This document shows, piece after piece, positions 1 to 7,096 of a stretch of DNA of 23,573 nt. Origin of the DNA: CAWACC01 sp964390695 (GTDB lineage: Bacteria > Chlamydiota > Chlamydiia > Chlamydiales > Parachlamydiaceae); NCBI GenBank assembly GCA_964390695.1, contig CAYMKI010000037.1, forward strand, positions 1-23,573, in the 5' to 3' direction. The stretch's first letter is position 1. Each line of letters begins with the position of its first letter. A program made the position numbers and the translations under genes. The notes beneath the pieces are model-generated. The model worked only from the letters and a program-made list of their open reading frames with translations. It searched no databases and was not told the DNA's origin.

Positions 1-52
1 GAGCATCACGTTGCCAACGTGAGGGTCGTGAGTTCGAACCTCATCGCCCGCT
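1..52 (+). tRNA. tRNA-Gly(GCC), 5'-truncated by the window edge
   Basis: These 52 bases are identical to bases 100-151, the 3' part of the complete tRNA-Gly that follows. They contain the anticodon stem-loop with GCC in the loop TTGCCAA, the TTCGAAC T-loop and the 3' acceptor strand. The acceptor 5' half and D-arm lie outside the window. No CCA is encoded after the discriminator T. Confidence 0.93.
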
Positions 53-79
53 AATCTATATGTATATTTGTTTCGCATT

Positions 80-151
80 GCGGGCGTAGCTCAGCGGTAG
101 AGCATCACGTTGCCAACGTGAGGGTCGTGAGTTCGAACCTCATCGCCCGCT
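80..151 (+). tRNA. tRNA-Gly (anticodon GCC)
   Basis: A full cloverleaf can be drawn: acceptor strands GCGGGCG/CGCCCGC, D-arm GCTC/GAGC, anticodon stem TCACG/CGTGA around TTGCCAA (anticodon GCC, decoding GGC/GGU), and T-arm GTGAG/CTCAT closing TTCGAAC. The CCA end is not encoded and must be added after transcription. It lies 27 bases behind an identical copy, so the two are a recent tandem duplication probably read as one transcript. Confidence 0.96.
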
Positions 152-182
152 AATTATCAATAAAAATTTAGATGAGGTCATT

Positions 183-1502
183 TTGTCTAATCCAGCCCTT
201 ACTTCAGAAAAAACTATCCAAACCGAGGATTGCAAATTTGCAATGACTCGTAAGCCTAGCTGCAAGATACATCTTGAAATCTCCGTATCTCCAAAAGCTG
301 TGGAAAAATCCTATAATGAAGCCATTAAACTTATTAACAAAGAAGTTTCCATCCCTGGATTTCGGTCAGGTAAAGCTCCTCAGGCCCTTATCAAACAACG
401 CTTTGAAAAACAAATCCGTCAAGAATGGCACAGTAATGTCCTGAACTATGCCTTTGGCGAATTCGTCCAAGCCACACATTTATATCCCTTTCAACAAAAC
501 CAAAGCGTAAGCAAAGCGGAAGTGAAGACTATTTCATTAGAAAATGGCGCCGAGCTTGTGGTGGAATATGAAGCCAGACCGGAAACGCCGGAAATCAGCA
601 TTGCTGACATACATGTGACACCAGCACCCCTTCAACAAGTGAACGAAGAATTAATCGACGAAACCATCCACCAAATTCAGCTGCACCACAGCAAATGGGA
701 AGCGGTTACCGATAAATCTATAGCTGAAGGCGATTTTGTCGACCTAGACATCGAGGCCGTAGATAATCCACCCAGAAATATCTGCAAAGATATGCGCTTC
801 GAAGTAGCCCCCAAAAAAATGGGCGCATGGATGCGCCAGCTCATCCTGGGCAAAAACGTTAACGATACTGTAGAAGGTATCAGCGAAAGAGATGAGTCAT
901 CTCTTGAAACTGACCAAGAATTCATCCCGACGCGATGCAAAATTACCATCAAATCTCTTTGGAAAGCAGAACTTCCTCCTCTTGATAATGATCTCGCTGC
1001 CAAGGTTGGATTAAAAGCAATTGAAGAACTCAGAGATGCCGTCAAAAAAGATCTAGAAAAACGAAATGAGCGTGAACATCGCGATGCTTTAAGGGCTCAG
1101 GTAGAAAAACAAATTCTTGAAAAATATCCTTTTGACCTGCCCGCTTCTCTCATTGACAAGCAAAGCAAACAGACTATAGCTGCACGCAAACATCAAATCA
1201 AGAAATCGGAGTACTCACCGGAAAAATTGCAAGAAATATACCAGGAGATTGAAGAAAGCGTTCTCAAAGAACTAACCGACGCCTATAGACTTTTCTTCAT
1301 CACCCAGCATATTGCTAAGCAGGCGAACATTACTGTATATGAGTCTGAAATCTTTAAAGAAGCATTTTCTATTGCACAGCAAGAAAATAATTATGAGCTG
1401 CTGTCAAATCTTGAAAATGAAGAAGTTAAATCTAAGATATACGTGAATGTCCTCACAAAAAAAGTGTTGGATCACATCCTAGACAAAATTACAGCCAACT
1501 AA
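183..1502 (+). CDS. tig: Trigger factor (ribosome-associated chaperone and prolyl isomerase)
   Basis: This is the cytosolic chaperone that binds near the ribosomal exit tunnel and meets nascent chains. The protein (439 aa) has the ribosome-docking signature GFRSGKAP at residues 59-66. An FKBP-like segment follows around residues 175-250, starting near EGDFVDLDIEA. The rest is a long charged helical C-terminal domain. Length fits the family (about 430-450 aa). The chosen start is a TTG at 183, with GAGG four to five bases upstream; the first in-frame ATG is residue 21 (243). Chlamydial trigger factors also carry residues ahead of the core fold, so TTG is favoured but not certain. It precedes clpP and clpX, a common bacterial order, but a hairpin and a promoter-like sequence separate it from clpP. 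Confidence 0.95.
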   Translation: MSNPALTSEKTIQTEDCKFAMTRKPSCKIHLEISVSPKAVEKSYNEAIKLINKEVSIPGFRSGKAPQALIKQRFEKQIRQEWHSNVLNYAFGEFVQATHLYPFQQNQSVSKAEVKTISLENGAELVVEYEARPETPEISIADIHVTPAPLQQVNEELIDETIHQIQLHHSKWEAVTDKSIAEGDFVDLDIEAVDNPPRNICKDMRFEVAPKKMGAWMRQLILGKNVNDTVEGISERDESSLETDQEFIPTRCKITIKSLWKAELPPLDNDLAAKVGLKAIEELRDAVKKDLEKRNEREHRDALRAQVEKQILEKYPFDLPASLIDKQSKQTIAARKHQIKKSEYSPEKLQEIYQEIEESVLKELTDAYRLFFITQHIAKQANITVYESEIFKEAFSIAQQENNYELLSNLENEEVKSKIYVNVLTKKVLDHILDKITAN

Positions 1503-1510
1503 GCAATCAC

Positions 1511-1538
1511 GAGAAAGCTTCCCCGAGGAGGCTTTCTC
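1511..1538 (+). terminator. Probable terminator hairpin after tig
   Basis: GAGAAAGC (1511-1518) pairs with GCTTTCTC (1531-1538). The stem extends inward through TTCC/GGAG to a four-base loop (1523-1526), giving about 12 pairs. The sequence that follows is only moderately T-rich (TTATATAAATTT), so termination may be partial. Confidence 0.6.
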
Positions 1539-1562
1539 TTATATAAATTTGAATACTTAAGC

Positions 1563-1594
1563 TTGACGGTTCTTTGTAATCTGAGTTATAGAAT
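1563..1594 (+). promoter_or_regulatory. Candidate housekeeping promoter for clpP-clpX
   Basis: TTGACG (1563-1568) matches the -35 consensus at five of six bases. The -10 is either TATAGA (1587-1592, 18-bp spacer) or TAGAAT (1589-1594, 20-bp spacer). It lies 33 bases ahead of clpP and directly behind the tig hairpin, as expected for an independent clp transcript. No start site is measured. Confidence 0.45.
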
Positions 1595-1627
1595 AGCAAG
1601 AACTCCTAAACAAAAAGGAACTCCACT

Positions 1628-2245
1628 ATGACCCATAAACACCCAGATCGAGCCTCCCTATCTCTCACCCCTTATATCATAGAAGACACGGGGCGAGGCG
1701 AGCGTTCTATGGATATCTTCTCCAGATTACTCAAAGACCGCATCATCTTCATTGGCCAAGATATCACCGATCACTTAGCCAACGTTGTCGTTGCCCAGCT
1801 GCTGTTTCTCCGTACTGAAGATCCAAAGAAAGACATCCATCTTTATATTAACTCTTTGGGTGGTTATATCACCGCCGGCTTAGCCATCTACGATGTTTTA
1901 AAGTGGCTGCCGTGTGACGTGAATACCTATTGTATCGGCCAAGCTTCTTCCATGGGAGCGTTACTGCTTACCGCCGGCACCAAAGGCAAACGTTTTGCGT
2001 TGCCGAATAGCCGAATCATGATCCATCAACCCATCGGCGGCGTGGGTGGCACTTCAGCAGATGTAGCTCTCCAAGCTAAAGAAATCCTTGAGCTCAAGCG
2101 CAAGCTGACTACCATTATGGCTGAAAACACAGGGCAAACCGAAGAAAAAATAGCCCTAGATTCCGAACGCGATTTTTACATGAGCGCTGCAGAAGCCAAG
2201 AGCTATGGATTGATCGATGAAATTATTATCTCAAAGAAAAAGTAG
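1628..2245 (+). CDS. clpP: ATP-dependent Clp protease proteolytic subunit (clpX-linked copy)
   Basis: This is the serine peptidase that forms the barrel-shaped chamber of the ClpXP machine in the cytosol. The 205-residue protein has the catalytic triad in register with E. coli ClpP: Ser108 in GQASSMGA, His133 in MIHQP and Asp182 in SERDF (spacings 25 and 49, as in the family). The handle region and the hydrophobic-cleft residues that bind an unfoldase look ordinary. AAGGA eight bases upstream supports the ATG at 1628. clpX starts 11 bases after the stop, so the pair is co-transcribed. Chlamydiae usually carry two clpP genes, and the one linked to clpX is the clpP2 type; that assignment rests on context. 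Confidence 0.97.
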   Translation: MTHKHPDRASLSLTPYIIEDTGRGERSMDIFSRLLKDRIIFIGQDITDHLANVVVAQLLFLRTEDPKKDIHLYINSLGGYITAGLAIYDVLKWLPCDVNTYCIGQASSMGALLLTAGTKGKRFALPNSRIMIHQPIGGVGGTSADVALQAKEILELKRKLTTIMAENTGQTEEKIALDSERDFYMSAAEAKSYGLIDEIIISKKK

Positions 2246-2256
2246 CAAGTTTTCCC

Positions 2257-3516
2257 ATGACAAAAAAATCGAACAACAACAACCTTTCCATCACCTGCTC
2301 CTTCTGCGGACGCGGTGAGGATTCTGTCGAAAAATTAATCTCGGGCCCTAATGTCTATATCTGCGATAAATGCATTAAGTTGTGCTCTGGGATTATTGAA
2401 AAAAAGAAACCTTCTACCACAGCCCCCTTTGAGTTTAAGATCCTCAAACCCAAAGAGATCAAAGCCAAACTCGACGAATATATCGTGGGACAAGAGAATG
2501 CCAAACGCACCATCAGCGTCGCTGTATACAACCACTATAAGCGCATTCTTAGCCTCAATACCAAGTCAGAAGTCGAATTTAACAAGTCCAATGTACTGCT
2601 CTTTGGACCCACAGGCTCTGGCAAAACACTGATCGCTAAAACCCTAGCTTCCTTATTAGATGTGCCCTTCACTATTGCAGATGCCACCACTTTAACCGAA
2701 GCAGGCTACGTAGGTGAAGATGTGGAAAACATCATTTTGCGCTTGCTACAAGCCGCTGACTACGATATCGCTAAAGCCGAAATGGGAATCATCTATGTAG
2801 ATGAAATCGACAAGATCGGCAGAACTACCTCCAACGTTTCGATTACACGCGACGTGTCAGGCGAAGGTGTGCAGCAAGCCCTACTCAAAATCGTCGAAGG
2901 CACCATCGCCAACGTACCTCCCAAAGGAGGAAGAAAACACCCCAACCAAGAATATATTAAAGTCAATACCGAGAATATCCTCTTTATCGTCGGAGGCGCT
3001 TTCGTCAACCTGGATCGTATTGTTGCCAAGCGCTTAGGCAAAAGCACAATAGGTTTCTCAACGGCCGAAAAAGAAATTGTAGACCCAGCTCAGAAAAGCA
3101 TGTTATTGTCTAAAGCCGAACCAGAAGACTTCATTCACTTTGGGATGATTCCCGAATTTATCGGACGATTTAATAGCATCGCCAACTGTAACGAATTAAC
3201 CTTAGAGGATTTGACCGCAATTCTTACAGAACCAAAAAATTCTGTGGTCAAACAATTCATGGCAATGTTCGATATTGAAGGTGTCAAGCTTCACTTTACT
3301 GATGATGCTCTTAAAGCTATCGCCCAAAAAGCACTCGAAGCCGGAACAGGCGCAAGGGCTCTTAGGCTTATTTTGGAAAATCTCATGCGGGAGCTTATGT
3401 TCGAGGTCCCCTCAGACGATACCATTTCCGAAATCACCATAGAGAAGAACTGCATTACAGATAAAGCACCGCCTACCATTAAGCGATCGACCGAAAAGAT
3501 AGCCTCTTCATACTAA
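2257..3516 (+). CDS. clpX: ClpX, AAA+ unfoldase of the ClpXP protease
   Basis: ClpX recognises tagged substrates, unfolds them with ATP and feeds them into ClpP. All landmarks are present in 419 aa: a C4 zinc-binding domain (Cys14, Cys17, Cys36, Cys39), Walker A GPTGSGKT (117-124), pore loop GYVG (150-153), Walker B IIYVDE (178-183), the RKH loop (226-228), the IGF loop that docks into ClpP (265-267), and a sensor-2 segment GTGARALR near the C-terminus. Length is typical. The gap behind clpP is 11 bases and the ribosome-binding site is weak, suggesting coupled translation. The IGF loop indicates a functional partnership with the ClpP encoded just upstream. Confidence 0.98.
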   Translation: MTKKSNNNNLSITCSFCGRGEDSVEKLISGPNVYICDKCIKLCSGIIEKKKPSTTAPFEFKILKPKEIKAKLDEYIVGQENAKRTISVAVYNHYKRILSLNTKSEVEFNKSNVLLFGPTGSGKTLIAKTLASLLDVPFTIADATTLTEAGYVGEDVENIILRLLQAADYDIAKAEMGIIYVDEIDKIGRTTSNVSITRDVSGEGVQQALLKIVEGTIANVPPKGGRKHPNQEYIKVNTENILFIVGGAFVNLDRIVAKRLGKSTIGFSTAEKEIVDPAQKSMLLSKAEPEDFIHFGMIPEFIGRFNSIANCNELTLEDLTAILTEPKNSVVKQFMAMFDIEGVKLHFTDDALKAIAQKALEAGTGARALRLILENLMRELMFEVPSDDTISEITIEKNCITDKAPPTIKRSTEKIASSY

Positions 3517-3532
3517 GGGAGTTTTAGCCTCT

Positions 3533-3649
3533 CTAGCTCACATTGAATCAGACAACTGATCTAACGCATCTAATGCCTTGTCAAGGGAATAACCCTTGAC
3601 TTCGGACATTAGCTGCGCTATCTCAATTGCCTGATTCAATGTGAGCTAG
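3533..3649. repeat. 117-bp long imperfect palindrome in the clpX/SDR convergent gap
   Basis: The outer 19 bases (3533-3551) are the exact reverse complement of 3631-3649. An inner perfect 8-bp pair (3580-3587 with 3593-3600) closes on a five-base loop. The arms between them are also largely complementary (about three quarters of positions). The whole element could fold into one stem of nearly 50 pairs. No oligo-T follows either side. It may act as a terminator or mRNA end-protector between the converging genes, or be a MITE-like mobile remnant. No target-site duplication is evident. Confidence 0.8.
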
Positions 3650-3744
3650 GATTTAGGGGACAAGTTGGGTTGGGTTTTAATGAAATTTAAATTTAATTCC
3701 TGTTTCGAAAGAGGTTCTCTAATGAAAAATTTCAAGGGTAAGGA

Positions 3745-3763
3745 GTCTTGCAGAGGGCAAGAC
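3745..3763 (-). terminator. Possible hairpin terminator for the sucA-to-SDR operon
   Basis: GTCTTGC (3745-3751) and GCAAGAC (3757-3763) form a perfect 7-bp stem with a five-base loop, 20 bases beyond the SDR stop on the minus strand. On that strand the following sequence is only mildly T-rich, so it is a weak candidate. Confidence 0.35.
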
Positions 3764-3782
3764 CATCCTATTCTCTATTGGC

Positions 3783-4496
3783 TCACAACCTCACACCACC
3801 GGCCACTTCTATGTTTTGGCCGGTGATATAAGCATTTTTATCCTTGAGCAAAAAGGCAATCACCTCCGCCACTTCAGCACCGGTTCCGGTACGCCCCATG
3901 GGCAGCTTGACCGGGCTAGACGGATGATCCACTGAAATATCTAAATATCCAGGAGAGACCATATTTACCCTCACGCCAAAGGGAGCCAGTTCCAAAGCCA
4001 AAGACTTGGTTAAAACCCACAAAGCAGTCTTTGCGCAGCTGTAGCAGGTGCTATAAGTATCCGCTCTTAAGTTTGACAGACCCGCTACACCTATATTGAT
4101 AATACATCCCCTATTGCGCTTTATTCCACTCATTAACGCATGAATCAGGGCAAAAGGCGCATTCAGATTGCTTTGCATGAGTGCCAACCATTCTTCAGGC
4201 GACGTCGCTGTTGGTGACTTAATGAGATAATTTCCGACGTTATTGATCAAATAGCTAGTTTCGGAAAATCTTTGCATATATCTTTGAGCAAAATCCAAAG
4301 TTGTTTCCAAGCTCTCAAAATCGCCTTGCAGTATCTCCGCTTGCACGCCTTTACGCCTGCACTGGTCTGCCACCTGCATAGCTTGTGATTCACTATGATT
4401 GTAGTGGACAACCACATCATAGCCTTCTTCGGCTAGCTTAAGGCAGATCTCGGCTCCTAGCCTCTGACCTCCGCCGGTGACAAGGGCCCAGTTCAT
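3783..4496 (-). CDS. Short-chain dehydrogenase, pteridine reductase (PTR1/FolM)-like
   Basis: A 237-residue Rossmann-fold NAD(P)H oxidoreductase. The N-terminal motif is TGGGQRLG (7-14), the TGX3RXG form typical of pteridine reductases and FolM rather than the common TGX3GXG. It has NNVG at 85-88 in place of NNAG, a catalytic YSCAK (Tyr152, Lys156), and a C-terminal YITGQNIEVAGG segment (223-234) like that of PTR1. The usual catalytic Ser about 13 residues before Tyr is not obvious; PTR1 enzymes also lack Ser there, using Asp. The gene overlaps folB by four bases (ATGA), so a role in reducing dihydropterin or dihydrofolate is a reasonable inference. A general SDR function cannot be excluded. 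It is the last gene of the six-gene minus-strand run. Confidence 0.8.
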   Translation of the reverse strand: MNWALVTGGGQRLGAEICLKLAEEGYDVVVHYNHSESQAMQVADQCRRKGVQAEILQGDFESLETTLDFAQRYMQRFSETSYLINNVGNYLIKSPTATSPEEWLALMQSNLNAPFALIHALMSGIKRNRGCIINIGVAGLSNLRADTYSTCYSCAKTALWVLTKSLALELAPFGVRVNMVSPGYLDISVDHPSSPVKLPMGRTGTGAEVAEVIAFLLKDKNAYITGQNIEVAGGVRL

Positions 4497-4849
4497 CGCC
4501 TAACCCCTTTTTCCAATTCCACAAATGCCCACTGTGCTCCCGGAATAGCCTTAGGTTTCTTGATCCTGATCCAGGCCCAGTGCACAGAAAATTCATGAAA
4601 GATTTGATCCAATACCTTTTGAGCATACACTTCCAGCAGTCCATGCTGGTTTTGCGCCTCGATTAAGCTAATTTGAGCCAGCTTAACATAGTCCACAGTG
4701 TCTTCAACAGCCTGGGTTTGAAAGCAGCGCGTCAAATCCTGCTGGACTTTTAGATCGATATAGATATCTTGAGGAGCAACTCTCTCCTCAGGATTTATGC
4801 CTATGATGCAGTTAATTTTTAGGTTTTCAAACCCCATGATCCCATTCAT
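4493..4849 (-). CDS. folB: Dihydroneopterin aldolase
   Basis: This enzyme cleaves 7,8-dihydroneopterin to 6-hydroxymethyl-dihydropterin and glycolaldehyde in folate synthesis. The 118-aa length is normal. Family landmarks are present: IGINPEER near residues 16-23 (catalytic Glu at 21/22), VDYVKLA with Tyr54, LLEVYAQKVLDQI (71-83) matching the conserved leucine-rich helix, and RIKKPKAIPGA near the end with the catalytic Lys at 98 just before Pro. Similar proteins include FolX epimerases, so FolB versus FolX is not fully resolved. It overlaps the HAD gene upstream and the SDR gene downstream by four bases each (ATGA), so all three are translationally coupled. Confidence 0.9.
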   Translation of the reverse strand: MNGIMGFENLKINCIIGINPEERVAPQDIYIDLKVQQDLTRCFQTQAVEDTVDYVKLAQISLIEAQNQHGLLEVYAQKVLDQIFHEFSVHWAWIRIKKPKAIPGAQWAFVELEKGVRR

Positions 4850-5685
4850 GCAAACCTTTCTATAGCTTCAGCTAATCCTTTTATAATGCCTTGCTTAGCG
4901 GCAGATGGAGCTATCACATCGGCCATTTCAAGAAGATGGGCAGGCGCCGTCTCCATGACTATCCTGATATCCGCAACCGCAAACATGGAGGCATCGTTAT
5001 TATCATCGCCAGCGGCTATGATCACTGGAGGCTCTCCTGTCAACTTGCTAAATTCACGTATAGCTTGCCCTTTATCAGCATGCGGATGTGTGGCCTGGAT
5101 GACATAATATTGCGTATTCAGGGGATCGCGGATCAAAGGAGCATGCAAATTCAACTCGGATTCAAACTTGAAAGACAGCTTTTGCGCTAAATCCACATCT
5201 CCAAAACTCTTCACTGAAGCCCACTCATGGATGGGCAGCTGCTTAAAGTTTTCCACAGATATCCATGTTTCACCAAGTGTCTGTTTGCGTTCCTCCAGAT
5301 ATGATAATAGTTTCGGGTCAAAATGGGAAGGGCGAAAATAGCAAACATCTTCGTGCTCGCAGCCGGAATAGATAATATAGTCCGAGGCTTCGCCCAGGCA
5401 AATCCGGTCCAATCCCTCCAAAAGGTTCGCCTGCAAATATCGCTTGGCTTTCATGATTTTTTGAGGCATCTCCAGAATAGCCGCACCGTTCTGAACGGCT
5501 AAATGGAATGGACAGTCTAAAGACTTAAGAATGGGATATCCCCAAGTGAAAGGCCTTCCCGTGATGAATATCAACCGCCAGCCTTCCTGAGTTAACCGTT
5601 CAAGGTAATGCTTAACATCTACAGGCAAATCATGCAGCTTATCGGTAACCGTACCGTCAATGTCAAGGGCAATAATTCCTTTCAT
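4846..5685 (-). CDS. HAD-superfamily phosphatase (Cof/type IIB-like)
   Basis: A 279-residue phosphohydrolase with all four HAD motifs: DIDGT (nucleophile Asp8, acid Asp10), Thr42 in ITGRP, Lys205 in HADKGQ, and GDDNND (226-231) that binds Mg2+. The large insert between motifs II and III is the C2 cap of the Cof subfamily, whose members hydrolyse sugar phosphates, FMN, pyridoxal phosphate or similar small substrates. The open frame extends 24 codons further upstream, but that would overlap lpd. The ATG at 5685 lies one base after the lpd stop and opens directly with MKGIIALDIDGT, so it is the likely start. Being locked into an operon with folB hints at removal of phosphate from a pterin precursor, but this is speculative. 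Confidence 0.88.
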   Translation of the reverse strand: MKGIIALDIDGTVTDKLHDLPVDVKHYLERLTQEGWRLIFITGRPFTWGYPILKSLDCPFHLAVQNGAAILEMPQKIMKAKRYLQANLLEGLDRICLGEASDYIIYSGCEHEDVCYFRPSHFDPKLLSYLEERKQTLGETWISVENFKQLPIHEWASVKSFGDVDLAQKLSFKFESELNLHAPLIRDPLNTQYYVIQATHPHADKGQAIREFSKLTGEPPVIIAAGDDNNDASMFAVADIRIVMETAPAHLLEMADVIAPSAAKQGIIKGLAEAIERFA

Positions 5686-5686
5686 A

Positions 5687-7084
5687 TTAATGCATTGCCC
5701 GTCCAAGAGCTTGCAGGACAGCATCGCTGATGGCTTCTGCCAAGGTAGGATGGGCATGCGAAGCTGCGGCCATCTCTTCCAAAGTCATTCCCGTTTGCAT
5801 CGCATACACCCCCGCTTGGATCATCTCGGAGGCGTGCCCTCCCAGAATATGCATGCCCAGCAACCTTCCGGTGCGGACCTCCCCTAAAACTTTGACGAAA
5901 CCCTCGGTATTTCCCGAACAGCGGGCACGGGCATTTCCCTTGAAATAACTGATTCCCACAACATAATCTAGATGTGTCTCTTTGACTTCCTGCTCTGTCA
6001 GTCCTACTGAAGCCGCTTCAGGCTGGGTATAGATGATATTAGGAATAGCCATGTAAGTGAGTTCGGGATGTTTTCCAGCGATAATTTCCGCAGCGGCGCG
6101 ACCTTCTTCCGAAGCTTTATGTGCTAACATAGGCCCTTCGATGACATCACCGATGGCATATATATGCGATAAGGAAGATCTAAAATTTGCATCGACCTCA
6201 ATGAACCCCTTGCCATTAACTTTCACACCTATGTCTTGCAGGCCAAGTGCAGCAGTAGATGGACGCCGCCCAATAGCGACGAGTACTTTTTCGGCGGACA
6301 ATCGGCTTTTCTGATTGTTTTGCAGTACCTCTAATTCTATAGAATCTGCTCCTACACTGGCGCTAAGGACTTGCGAGCTTAAAAAAAACTCTATACCCTG
6401 TTTTTTCAATGACTGCAGCAATCCTTTGCTAATGGCTTGATCCATGGCAGGCGCTGCGCGGTCCAGCATTTCCACTACGACTACTTTGCACCCTAATCGG
6501 TTGTACACCGAAGCCATTTCCAGTCCAATAGCGCCGGCTCCAATCACCAACAATGATCCAGGTACAGCCTGCAGTGCTAAAGCACCGGTTGAGGAAAGGA
6601 CACGCTGCTCGTCTATGGGTAAAAAAGGCAAAGCCGCCACTTCAGATCCAGTAGCTACAATAAAATTTTTGGACGCGACCTTGCGTTTCTCTTTATCGTC
6701 ACAAATTTCCAAGGTATGAGCATCCAGAAAGCGCGCCGTTCCTTTGATGAGCGTTACATAATGGCGTTTCAGCAAATGCGCTACACTATCTACCAAGCTT
6801 TTGACGACCTCTTCCTTGCGCCGCATCATTTTGGAAAAATCATAGCTTAAGTGATCAAAAGCCACCCCGTGTTCTGCCAAATGGCGGTGCAACAAATCAT
6901 AGTACTCGGTCGACTGAAGCAAAGCTTTAGAGGGAATACAGCCCACATTTAGGCAGGTACCGCCGACAGTGGTATTTTTCTCAATACAACCGGTAGACAA
7001 TCCTAGCTGCGCAGCTCTAGCTGCCGCTATATAACCCCCGGGACCCGAACCTATGACGACAACATCATAATTTGTAACTGACAT
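5687..7084 (-). CDS. lpd: Dihydrolipoamide dehydrogenase (E3)
   Basis: A flavoprotein that reoxidises the lipoyl groups of 2-oxoacid dehydrogenase complexes, passing electrons to NAD+. The 465-aa protein has the FAD-binding GSGPGG (12-17), the redox disulfide GGTCLNVGCIPSK (Cys44/Cys49), the NAD-binding GAGAIG near residue 183, and the dimer-interface HAHPTLAE with the His445-Glu450 catalytic pair. It follows sucB by 12 bases and the context makes it the E3 of the oxoglutarate complex. It may also serve pyruvate dehydrogenase if no second copy exists. AAGG stands a few bases ahead of the ATG. Confidence 0.97.
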   Translation of the reverse strand: MSVTNYDVVVIGSGPGGYIAAARAAQLGLSTGCIEKNTTVGGTCLNVGCIPSKALLQSTEYYDLLHRHLAEHGVAFDHLSYDFSKMMRRKEEVVKSLVDSVAHLLKRHYVTLIKGTARFLDAHTLEICDDKEKRKVASKNFIVATGSEVAALPFLPIDEQRVLSSTGALALQAVPGSLLVIGAGAIGLEMASVYNRLGCKVVVVEMLDRAAPAMDQAISKGLLQSLKKQGIEFFLSSQVLSASVGADSIELEVLQNNQKSRLSAEKVLVAIGRRPSTAALGLQDIGVKVNGKGFIEVDANFRSSLSHIYAIGDVIEGPMLAHKASEEGRAAAEIIAGKHPELTYMAIPNIIYTQPEAASVGLTEQEVKETHLDYVVGISYFKGNARARCSGNTEGFVKVLGEVRTGRLLGMHILGGHASEMIQAGVYAMQTGMTLEEMAAASHAHPTLAEAISDAVLQALGRAMH

Positions 7085-7096
7085 ATAGCCTTATTT

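Noticed and set aside
677..1045. 122-codon minus-strand open frame opposite tig
   Set aside because: It lies entirely within the conserved trigger factor gene, with no promoter or ribosome-binding site and a shadow-like composition.
5686..5757. Upstream start for the HAD phosphatase
   Set aside because: It would overlap the end of lpd by about 70 bases; the ATG one base after the lpd stop begins exactly at the HAD core.
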